8,937 nt of DNA. Source: Gemmatimonadota bacterium (GTDB lineage Bacteria; Latescibacterota; UBA2968; UBA8231). This document shows, piece after piece, positions 1 through 4,938 of this stretch (positions within the stretch are counted from its first letter, which is position 1; every line of letters starts with the position of its first letter). The notes beneath the pieces were generated by a model. The model saw only the letters and a program-made list of their open reading frames with translations. It was not told where the DNA came from and did not search any database. Made by a program: the position numbers and the translations under genes. The stretch is from NCBI GenBank assembly GCA_002712305.1, contig PATE01000049.1, positions 1-8,937 of the forward strand. The letters are read 5' to 3'.

Positions 1-69
1 CGGTGGTTAGTTAGCTGGGGCACACGCTCACAAGTCCAGCGTTCTAAGGGAGTTGCGACGATTCTCGGC

Positions 70-99
70 TTGACGATCTTCCAGCGCGGCCGCTATATT
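70..99 (+). promoter_or_regulatory. Predicted sigma70-type promoter for the cyclic-nucleotide-binding gene
   Basis: A -35 box TTGACG (70-75, five of six consensus bases) and a -10 box TATATT (94-99, five of six) are separated by 18 bases. This is the best housekeeping promoter match in the window. Transcription would start near 105-107. That makes the upstream GTG at 105 an unlikely start codon unless the message is leaderless, and supports a start at 153 or 159, giving a leader of about 50 bases. The promoter likely serves the three genes down to 1200. The call rests on pattern matching only. Confidence 0.6.
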
Positions 100-145
100 G
101 GCGAGTGATTGTGAAGGCGGTCGGAGTTGGGGCCGAGTCTTGGTC

Positions 146-150
146 AGGAG
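146..150 (+). promoter_or_regulatory. Ribosome binding site deciding the start of the first gene
   Basis: AGGAG lies 8 bases before an in-frame TTG at 159 and only 2 bases before an in-frame GTG at 153. The spacing favours the TTG. There is no comparable Shine-Dalgarno sequence in front of the GTG at 105, which would also sit at the predicted transcription start. Confidence 0.5.
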
Positions 151-158
151 TTGTGATT

Positions 159-605
159 TTGGCAGATAATGGAATCGGATACTCGTCCCTGCTTGTGGGG
201 TTGACCGATGCAGAGGTCGAGACGCTTCTGGCAGCGGCTGAGGAACGTAGCTACGGCGATGGTGAACTCATCGTCGAACAGAATACGCCGTCCGACTGCC
301 TCTTCATCCTGACCGATGGTGCGGTCCAGGTCGAATACCGGGAGGGTGCTCGTAGTATTCCCCTCGCTCGCCTGGATCAGTCCGGCGAATTCTTCGGCGA
401 AATGTCCCTCATCGATATCCTCCCGCGATCAGCCGATATTCGTGCCTGCGGACCAACGATGGTTCTCGCCTTCCCGAAGCAGGCTCTGACCACCGTGTTC
501 ACCGAGGGACCGCGGGTTCAGATGACACTCATCCTCAACATTTCCCGGATCCTGTCCCTCCGCCTGCGAGAGGCGAATGCACGGATCGCCGAGTTGTCCG
601 CTTGA
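159..605 (+). CDS. Stand-alone cyclic-nucleotide-binding domain protein
   Basis: This encodes a single Crp/cAMP-receptor-type nucleotide-binding domain of 148 residues from the TTG at 159, with no helix-turn-helix or other output domain. An N-terminal helix (LTDAEVETLLAAAEE) leads into a beta roll. The phosphate-binding cassette is visible as GEFFGEMSLI...LPRSADIRA, with FGE at about residues 79-81 and the cyclic-phosphate-binding Arg at about 90 followed by Ser and Ala. The protein ends in a long helix rich in Arg, Glu and Leu. The intact cassette suggests it can bind cAMP or cGMP, but the ligand is unknown. Without an effector domain it may act by protein contacts, perhaps with the two membrane proteins encoded just downstream. 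The start is uncertain: GTG 105 adds 18 residues and GTG 153 adds 2. The domain call is firm; the role is inference. Confidence 0.85.
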   Translation: MADNGIGYSSLLVGLTDAEVETLLAAAEERSYGDGELIVEQNTPSDCLFILTDGAVQVEYREGARSIPLARLDQSGEFFGEMSLIDILPRSADIRACGPTMVLAFPKQALTTVFTEGPRVQMTLILNISRILSLRLREANARIAELSA

Positions 606-617
606 GAGATAGAGGCC

Positions 618-839
618 GTGATCTATGGGTCCATCGCATTTGTCATCTTTCTCCTCGTTGTGGTGGCCGTCAAATACCTGGCCCCCACACCCAAGGGCTG
701 CCCGCAATGTGGCCAGGGGCGTGTCGATGACCATCCTCTGTGCACAAACTGTGGCTGGATCTTTGACGTCGATGATGAAGACGATGACGATGGCCCGCAC
801 GAATCTGAATCCGAATCAGAATTGCCTTGGAGCACCTGA
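618..839 (+). CDS. Small membrane-anchored zinc-ribbon protein with acidic tail
   Basis: This is a 73-residue protein from a GTG start 12 bases after the preceding stop, probably in the same operon. One hydrophobic segment (about residues 4-21) is followed by a zinc-ribbon pattern CPQC...CTNC (Cys 28, 31, 42, 45). The tail is strongly acidic, with a D/E run (about 50-58) and an alternating Glu-Ser stretch. The topology suggests a short membrane anchor with a cytoplasmic metal-binding knuckle and an unstructured acidic end. I recognise no named family beyond a generic zinc ribbon. The four regularly spaced cysteines and the gene order argue that it is a real gene and not a chance frame. A minus-strand frame over the same bases encodes a low-complexity serine run and is a shadow. 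Confidence 0.7.
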   Translation: MIYGSIAFVIFLLVVVAVKYLAPTPKGCPQCGQGRVDDHPLCTNCGWIFDVDDEDDDDGPHESESESELPWST

Positions 840-894
840 GATGATCTGCACAGTGCCGGCCGTCGACGGGGCGCCAAGAGGAGGGTGGTAGCAG

Positions 895-1200
895 ATGGAA
901 TGGGTGCTGGCGCTGCTGGCCGTGGGCTGTCTGTTCTTCGCAGCTCAGGTCATCATCGACTACTACCGCTACAAACGCGCCATCGAGCCTCGCCTCGACC
1001 GGGCTGATGAACTGCGCGATGAGCTGCAGGGCAAGATCGACCAGGCCAATGAACAGTTGACCGAGACTCGATCAACCCTTGACCCGGCCAGGGAAGAAGT
1101 GGCTCAGTTGGAGCGGGAATACTCAGAATTGCAGAATCAGGTCCGTCAGGAGACGGACCAACAACGCCCGACGCGACCGAATAAGCGCTTGGAGCGCTGA
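895..1200 (+). CDS. Membrane-anchored coiled-coil protein, unknown function
   Basis: This encodes 101 residues. The ATG is preceded by AGGAGG (879-884) at 10 bases, so the start is well supported. Residues 3-21 are hydrophobic (a single membrane span or uncleaved anchor), followed by YYRYKR, which fits the positive-inside rule. About residues 34-90 are charged heptad-like sequence rich in Glu, Gln, Leu and Arg, typical of a coiled coil. The C-terminus is basic and proline-containing, probably disordered. No enzymatic motif is visible. It lies 55 bases downstream of the zinc-ribbon gene on the same strand, so I infer a three-gene unit with the cyclic-nucleotide-binding protein. The coiled coil may be an assembly or scaffold element. 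I do not recognise a named family. Confidence 0.7.
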   Translation: MEWVLALLAVGCLFFAAQVIIDYYRYKRAIEPRLDRADELRDELQGKIDQANEQLTETRSTLDPAREEVAQLEREYSELQNQVRQETDQQRPTRPNKRLER

Positions 1201-1214
1201 CGGACTCCTGTATC

Positions 1215-1259
1215 AGGCCTCCTTTGGCCTTGACAAGTCTTCGATTCGGTCTGTAGTTT
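1215..1259 (+). promoter_or_regulatory. Candidate promoter with adjacent small hairpin, upstream of the lipoprotein gene
   Basis: A perfect -35 box TTGACA lies at 1230-1235. Possible -10 boxes are TGTAGT (1252-1257, four of six bases, 16-base spacer) and TAGTTT (1254-1259, three of six, 18-base spacer). Immediately upstream, AGGCC (1215-1219) and GGCCT (1226-1230) form a 5-base-pair hairpin with a 6-base loop. This could be a weak terminator end for the previous unit, but it lacks a T tract. The leader to the ATG at 1389 would be about 120 bases. The weak -10 keeps confidence moderate. Confidence 0.4.
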
Positions 1260-1359
1260 GTGCCTACTGTAGATAAGCCGTATTCACAACAAGCAGTTAC
1301 CGTCAAAATCGACCGAGCAATGTCGCGGTCTGGGCCTGATCAAATCTAGTCGGGTCTGC

Positions 1360-1380
1360 ACCGAACGATCGGTCCGGAGG
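1360..1380 (+). promoter_or_regulatory. Small hairpin and ribosome binding site of the lipoprotein gene
   Basis: ACCGA (1360-1364) and TCGGT (1369-1373) can pair over a 4-base loop. GGAGG (1376-1380) follows, with 8 bases to the ATG at 1389. The ribosome binding site fixes the start. The hairpin ends 2 bases before it and leaves it exposed, so a regulatory role is possible but unproven. Confidence 0.4.
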
Positions 1381-1388
1381 ACATCATA

Positions 1389-2024
1389 ATGCGGGTATCG
1401 TCCCGGTGGATTTCGCTTGTCGCTCTCTGTTGCGTGGCTATGCTGGCTGCGTGCGGCGGCGACGGCCCCCAGGCGGACCTCGATGCCGCCAAGGCGGCTC
1501 TCGACGGCGCCAAGGCAGCAGGCGCCGAGACATACGCCAGCAGTGAACTGTCGGCCGCTCAGAGCGCGTACACCGCCGCCAAGAGTGCCTTTGATGAAGA
1601 GGCCGGCAAGATGTTCAAGGACTGGGAGCCTGTCGCTTCTCAGATCTCCGACGCCAAGGCCAAGGCCGATCGCGCCCGGAGTTCCGCTTCATCCGCCAAG
1701 TCACAGGCCAAGAGTGGTGCGGACGGTGCGATTGCCGCCGCTGCCGCTGCCGTCTCCAGTGCTCGTGAAGCTCTTGATGCGGCACCTGCCGGCAAAGGCA
1801 CCGAAGGCGACATCGAAGAGTTGAGTGCTGCCCTCGACGCTGCTGACGCCGATCTGAGCGCCGCCCGTTCCGCTTCGGCTCGCGAAGACTTCGCCAGTGC
1901 TTCGACGAAGGCTGGAAGCGCGCGCTCGAAGGCCGCCGATGTGAGCACAGGTGTTGCCAGTGCCGTCGCCAGGTATGAGGAGCTCGTCGAGAAGAACACG
2001 CCCTGGTACATGCGGGGTAGCTGA
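1389..2024 (+). CDS. Alanine-rich helical lipoprotein, unknown function
   Basis: This encodes a 211-residue lipoprotein. The signal peptide MRVSSRWISLVALCCVAMLAAC ends in a LAAC lipobox with the lipidated Cys at residue 22. Gly at the next position, with no Asp, predicts outer-membrane sorting if Lol rules apply. The mature part is almost all Ala, Ser, Lys, Asp and Glu in helix-forming repeats (AAKAALDGAKAAG, SAAQSAYTAAKSAF, SAREALDAA, SARSASAREDFASAS), as in long helical periplasmic lipoproteins such as Lpp-like or DUF4398-like proteins. I cannot assign it to either. It ends in the distinctive NTPWYMRGS. A predicted promoter lies upstream and a hairpin terminator just downstream, so it may be a single-gene, strongly expressed unit. 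Next to an L,D-transpeptidase, a link to peptidoglycan or outer-membrane tethering is attractive but inferred. Confidence 0.8.
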   Translation: MRVSSRWISLVALCCVAMLAACGGDGPQADLDAAKAALDGAKAAGAETYASSELSAAQSAYTAAKSAFDEEAGKMFKDWEPVASQISDAKAKADRARSSASSAKSQAKSGADGAIAAAAAAVSSAREALDAAPAGKGTEGDIEELSAALDAADADLSAARSASAREDFASASTKAGSARSKAADVSTGVASAVARYEELVEKNTPWYMRGS

Positions 2025-2072
2025 GCCTGCTGCATTTGACTTGAGGGTTTCACGTTCAGGACTCGACCAACG

Positions 2073-2693
2073 ATGAACAAGAAAAACGACCGGAGAGGAT
2101 TTCCTCTCCGGTCGTTTTGCATGTACGTCGCTCTGTCGCTGCTGCAGCCGTTGCTCGCCGTCGCATCTTCGACGACGGATTCAGTACATCAGAACCATCG
2201 CCGTCTACTTCAGGAGTTGACGTCAGCACAGACGATGGCAACGCCGTATTTGGTCATCGATACCCGTGACAACGTCGTTCAGCTGCGTGACACAGACCAT
2301 CGACTGTTGCGCTCGGCCGTCGCGGCCACAGGGGCGGCCCGTCGTTTTCAGGGACGGGAGAAATTGTGGAAGTGGAGTTGGAAGTTTGCCACACCCAGTG
2401 GTCGTTTCAGCATTCTGCGAAAGGTCAGCGATCCGTTGTGGGTCAAGCCGGACTGGCACTTTCTTGAAGTGGGAGAACAGGTCCCCGTCTTCGCCGAAGA
2501 CCCACGTCGATTCCAGCGAGGCGTGCTCGGTCGATACGCGCTCTATTTCGCCAAGGATCTGATGATTCACGGCACTTTGTACGAGGTCAACCTCGGCAAG
2601 TCGATCACCCATGGCTGCGTCCGCGTCGGCGCTGAAGATCTGGAATACTTCTACGAACACGTGGATGTGGGATGGCCCGTCTACATCTACTGA
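2073..2693 (+). CDS. L,D-transpeptidase (YkuD family), exported
   Basis: This enzyme family forms 3-3 cross-links in peptidoglycan, or attaches proteins to it, by an L,D-transpeptidase reaction in the periplasm through a catalytic cysteine. The YkuD signature is visible near the end: His 166 (HGTLY), then SITHGCVRV with His 180 and catalytic Cys 182 (numbered from ATG 2073), about 14 residues apart as expected. The N-terminus reads as a signal peptide: basic MNKKNDRRGFPLRSF, then CMYVALSLLQPLLAVASS. The start is unresolved. ATG 2073 has AGGA 11 bases upstream and gives a charged n-region, but the frame then runs through the terminator hairpin at 2083-2118. ATG 2121 avoids the hairpin but has no charged n-region and no clear ribosome binding site. 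It is followed by a diverged, catalytically dead paralogue. The family call is strong; the start is not. Confidence 0.88.
   Translation: MNKKNDRRGFPLRSFCMYVALSLLQPLLAVASSTTDSVHQNHRRLLQELTSAQTMATPYLVIDTRDNVVQLRDTDHRLLRSAVAATGAARRFQGREKLWKWSWKFATPSGRFSILRKVSDPLWVKPDWHFLEVGEQVPVFAEDPRRFQRGVLGRYALYFAKDLMIHGTLYEVNLGKSITHGCVRVGAEDLEYFYEHVDVGWPVYIY
2083..2118 (+). terminator. Near-perfect terminator-like hairpin, possibly acting in both directions
   Basis: Bases 2083-2099 and 2102-2118 are an uninterrupted 17-base-pair inverted repeat (AAAACGACCGGAGAGGA pairing with TCCTCTCCGGTCGTTTT) around a TT centre. The real loop is probably ATTT on a 16-pair stem. The 5' arm starts with an A tract and the 3' arm ends in TTTT, so it resembles a bidirectional intrinsic terminator 58 bases after the lipoprotein stop. 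It lies inside the longest reading frame of the next gene (from ATG 2073). That either pushes that gene's start to ATG 2121 or makes this an attenuator. The T tract is only four bases, so read-through is plausible. Confidence 0.8.
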
Positions 2694-3283
2694 CTCGTCT
2701 CATTTTGGCCTGCCCATGTCAGCCACGGTATCTGTCGCGGGCCTGGCGAACCCGCGATTTCTTGATGCTGTGCAGCGTCTGGCTGTGGGTGGGGTCCGTG
2801 GCCGCCGACGCAGACGCCCCTCTTCATCAGATCAACGCGTCCCTTGCCCAGTGGCTCGAACTGGCACGCACCGACGCACCTTATCTGGTCATCGATCACG
2901 AGGCCGCCCAGGTTCGTCTCTATCATCAGGCTGCCCTGTTGCGCACGTGCCCGGCCCAACTGTCGCAGCCGCCCGCAGTCGTGGGTCCTTCGGCACCTCT
3001 CGCGGTGGCCGACCACTTGAGACACGTCAGACCAGCCGGTCCCTACGATCGTGTGCAAACCGGTCCCTTCGATTGGGAACGGTATCTGGCCGATGCGGCG
3101 ACCGAAACATCAGCCCTCTTGCTTACCGATGAAACCCTCATCTCGGCTTTGGAGATCTGGAAGTCACCCCACGACATTCGCCTGCAACCACACGACCTGC
3201 AGGCCCTGTTCGACGCCGTCGATGACAGCACTCTTGTCGTTCGGCTGCCGCAGGGGTGGTCTTCCGTTCAGGAGGCACCGTGA
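2672..3283 (+). CDS. Diverged YkuD-like paralogue lacking catalytic residues (pseudoenzyme)
   Basis: This encodes up to 203 residues, overlapping the end of the transpeptidase gene by 22 bases. By eye it aligns with that protein. APYLVID...QVRLYHQAALLR (about 69-91) matches TPYLVID...VVQLRDTDHRLLR. The C-terminal stretch IRLQPHDLQALFDAV...VVRL (169-192) matches VRVGAEDLEYFYEHV...VYIY without gaps. In that register the active-site THGC becomes SPHD (165-168), so Cys is Asp 168, its His is Pro, and the earlier His is Thr 152. It is therefore probably a catalytically dead transpeptidase paralogue, not merely an unknown protein. A hydrophobic segment MLCSVWLWVGSVAADA (from 32) after RAWRTRDF looks like a signal peptide. 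Starts at ATG 2672, TTG 2705 or ATG 2765 are possible, none with a good ribosome binding site. Its stop overlaps the next gene (GTGA). Confidence 0.7.
   Translation: MARLHLLTRLILACPCQPRYLSRAWRTRDFLMLCSVWLWVGSVAADADAPLHQINASLAQWLELARTDAPYLVIDHEAAQVRLYHQAALLRTCPAQLSQPPAVVGPSAPLAVADHLRHVRPAGPYDRVQTGPFDWERYLADAATETSALLLTDETLISALEIWKSPHDIRLQPHDLQALFDAVDDSTLVVRLPQGWSSVQEAP
3270..3275 (+). promoter_or_regulatory. Ribosome binding site fixing the ceramidase-like gene start
   Basis: AGGAGG stands 4 bases before GTG 3280, which overlaps the TGA stop of the preceding gene (GTGA, 3280-3283). This is a classic translational coupling arrangement, and it rules against the upstream ATG at 3256. Confidence 0.75.
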
Positions 3284-4578
3284 CCCTCCGGGCTGGCTGG
3301 GCAGCCGTCGAAATCACACCACCTGTCGGGACCGATATGGGAGGCTATTGGGGGCGCCCAGGGCCGAGTCTGGGGATCCATGATCCACTGTATGGACGTG
3401 TGTTGGTCTTTGAGCTCCATGGGCAACGCGTCGGAGTGATCAGTCTCGACCTGGTCGGTCTCGACGCCGATGTCGCCCAACAGTTGTGTGAACGGATCAG
3501 TGCACGTATCGATTCCTCACCCGAGAATTTGCTGCTGTGCGCGACCCACACCCATAGTGGACCCCTGAGTCTGTCCTTTCGAGGCATGGGGGAGGTCCCC
3601 GTCGAATACGTGGAGGGACTGGCGCCGATGCTGATCGAGGCCGCGCGCCAGGCCGTAGACGGTCTTGCGCCATGCCACCTGACCACCACGAGTGTCGATG
3701 TGGAGATGGCGATCAATCGTCGAGCCCAGCTCAGGACACTTCCGGGTGGCTGCGATCCGGCCGGTCTGGTCCCCAGGCAGGCGCATGCTCTGCAGATCGC
3801 AACCGATGCAGGCTCTGCAGTACTGGTGCACTATGCCTGTCACCCGGTGATACTCGGGGGTGCCAACCGCCTTCTAAGCGCCGATTGGCCGGGCAGCATG
3901 GTCGGCCACATCGAACAGGCCACGGGCGCCGAGCTGGCCATGTTCATCAACGGCGCCTGCGGCGATCTGAACCCCCCCCTGGGGAATGCAGATTTCGATG
4001 TCGTCCAACAGCTGGGAATGGTCGTGGGCCGTGCGGTCGTTGAGGGTCTCTCGGGATCTCAGCCCATGCTCGCGGATGTCATTGGTGCAACTCACGAGCG
4101 AATCGATCTGCCCCTGATGGACCCACCCTCCGCCCTGCGCACAGCAGCCGGAGCTTCCATCGATTCGCTGAAACTGGCGATCAAGAAAGCAGCCTTCAGC
4201 GACGACCTGTCCCTGCGCAGGGTCCCCGAGGCTCGTTTGGCCTGGGCGCGGGAGCTGCTGTCGCTTCCACGCGAGGCGATGCGTCACCAGTCCTTTGCCA
4301 TCAAGGCGCTACGAATCGGCAAACTGCGCCTGATCGGCCTGGAGGGTGAGATCTTCGCACGATACCAGATAGACCTGGAGCAGCACCACGAACTGGCGTG
4401 GCTGTGTGGATACGTCGGTGGGTGCGTTGGTTATATCCCCACGGCGGATGAGTATGATCGTGGGGGCTACGAGATCGACGATGCCTACAAGGTGTACCCG
4501 AGTGTCTTGATGGTCTCCCCGGATGCCGAGACATTGGTGCGCGCGTCGATCGAGCGCGCTCTGGCCACCCTGGGGTAG
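3280..4578 (+). CDS. Neutral/alkaline non-lysosomal ceramidase-family protein (short form)
   Basis: This encodes 432 residues from GTG 3280. It belongs to the neutral ceramidase N-terminal family, zinc amidases that split ceramide into sphingosine and fatty acid. Numbered from this start, the expected metal-site motifs are all present: ATHTHSGP (His 90 and 92), YACHPVILGG...SADWPG (His 188), LEGEIFARY (Glu 357) and GYIPTADEY (Tyr 385). The motif that carries the nucleophile in true ceramidases, GDVSPN, reads GDLNPP here (Asn 231 in place of Ser), so ceramidase activity is doubtful and another amide or ester substrate is possible. Full-length neutral ceramidases are about 650-700 residues with a C-terminal domain; this protein ends after the catalytic domain. 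No signal peptide is visible, so it is probably cytoplasmic. It is translationally coupled to the dead transpeptidase paralogue. Confidence 0.85.
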   Translation: MTLRAGWAAVEITPPVGTDMGGYWGRPGPSLGIHDPLYGRVLVFELHGQRVGVISLDLVGLDADVAQQLCERISARIDSSPENLLLCATHTHSGPLSLSFRGMGEVPVEYVEGLAPMLIEAARQAVDGLAPCHLTTTSVDVEMAINRRAQLRTLPGGCDPAGLVPRQAHALQIATDAGSAVLVHYACHPVILGGANRLLSADWPGSMVGHIEQATGAELAMFINGACGDLNPPLGNADFDVVQQLGMVVGRAVVEGLSGSQPMLADVIGATHERIDLPLMDPPSALRTAAGASIDSLKLAIKKAAFSDDLSLRRVPEARLAWARELLSLPREAMRHQSFAIKALRIGKLRLIGLEGEIFARYQIDLEQHHELAWLCGYVGGCVGYIPTADEYDRGGYEIDDAYKVYPSVLMVSPDAETLVRASIERALATLG

Positions 4579-4620
4579 GCGTCTGGCTACCTGTCGGGCT
4601 ACAAGTCTGGGGCGTAGAGG

Positions 4621-4797
4621 TCAGGTCGCATTGAAGAAACGGGCGTCGGTGCCGCCCTTGCCGACGTTGACCTCCACACGCTTGCGGCATCGAGGACAGG
4701 AACCGACATACTTCTTCCCCTCCTTGTCGATATAGGCACGCGCGTAGACATTGCAGCACTGATAGTGAATGCCTAAGAATTTCCGTGGCTCTGCCAA
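4621..4797 (-). CDS. Small conserved-looking cysteine (zinc-ribbon-like) protein
   Basis: This encodes 58 residues on the minus strand from a TTG at 4797-4795, preceded by a near-ideal AAGGAGG (complement of 4806-4812) at 8 bases. The frame remains open upstream to 4923, but that extension is unneeded and would read through the predicted promoter. The sequence has QCCNVYARAYIDKEGKKYVGSCPRCRKRVEVNVGKGGTDARFF, with cysteines at 14, 15, 34 and 37, which suggests a small metal-binding ribbon. I recall similar short proteins with a CCNVYGR...CPKCG...GGT..RFF pattern in planctomycetes and deltaproteobacteria, but this is memory, not a search. It is convergent with the ceramidase-like gene (42 bases apart) and divergent from the cysteine-cluster gene. 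Function unknown. Confidence 0.72.
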   Translation of the reverse strand: MAEPRKFLGIHYQCCNVYARAYIDKEGKKYVGSCPRCRKRVEVNVGKGGTDARFFNAT

Positions 4798-4805
4798 GGT
4801 TGGCA

Positions 4806-4812
4806 CCTCCTT
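4806..4812 (-). promoter_or_regulatory. Ribosome binding site deciding the TTG start of the small cysteine protein
   Basis: On the minus strand this reads AAGGAGG, with 8 bases to the TTG start codon at 4797-4795. It supports the short 58-residue product over the 100-residue open frame from 4923. Confidence 0.7.
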
Positions 4813-4820
4813 CGTTCTGA

Positions 4821-4848
4821 GATAATCAGAGGCGTCCAAATTCGTCAA
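4821..4848 (-). promoter_or_regulatory. Candidate minus-strand promoter for the small cysteine protein
   Basis: Read on the minus strand, TTGACG (complement of 4843-4848, five of six -35 bases) is followed by either GATTAT (15-base spacer, four of six) or TATCTC (18-base spacer, three of six). It lies just upstream of the strong ribosome binding site. The position is good but the -10 match is only fair. Confidence 0.4.
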
Positions 4849-4875
4849 GGGCGACCATCCGACCCGATCCGAGGG

Positions 4876-4912
4876 TTGCCGACGGGCTGGTCTCGTCTTG
4901 CCGACGGGCTGG
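4876..4912 (+). repeat. 15-base direct repeat in the divergent intergenic region
   Basis: TTGCCGACGGGCTGG occurs at 4876-4890 and again at 4898-4912, exact copies with a 7-base gap and a 22-base period (about two helical turns). It lies between the minus-strand small gene and the plus-strand cysteine-cluster gene. It could be an operator read on one face of the helix or simply a local duplication. It is not needed by either coding sequence. Confidence 0.7.
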
Positions 4913-4938
4913 GGTTGCGTCATTTTCCTTCGATACCC

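Noticed and set aside
105-158. Upstream GTG start for the cyclic-nucleotide-binding gene
   Set aside because: It coincides with the predicted transcription start and lacks a ribosome binding site. The downstream TTG or GTG fits better.
1201-1388. RNA gene or riboswitch in the 188-base gap
   Set aside because: Only two 4-5-pair hairpins and a promoter-like sequence are visible. No recognisable tRNA, riboswitch or conserved RNA fold is seen.
2087-2112. Twin-arginine-like RRGF motif at the start of the transpeptidase
   Set aside because: The codons are the arm of the terminator hairpin, so the motif is probably a by-product. YkuD enzymes normally use the Sec route.
1640-2122. 160-residue minus-strand open frame over the lipoprotein
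   Set aside because: Its alanine-rich sequence is the antisense image of the repetitive GC-rich lipoprotein codons. It has no ribosome binding site, and its start lies beyond the terminator hairpin.
2672-2713. Possible lipobox ILAC in the paralogue's N-terminus
   Set aside because: The hydrophobic stretch before Cys 14 is too short and interrupted by Arg 9. The later segment MLCSVWLWVGSVAADA is a better export signal.
4579-4620. Terminator between the convergent ceramidase-like and small cysteine genes
   Set aside because: Only short GGCTAC direct repeats are present. There is no stable inverted repeat with a T tract.
4301-4759. 152-residue minus-strand open frame
   Set aside because: It overlaps the ceramidase-like gene and the small cysteine gene in another frame. 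The Pro/Arg/His/Ser-rich sequence is typical of an antisense shadow.
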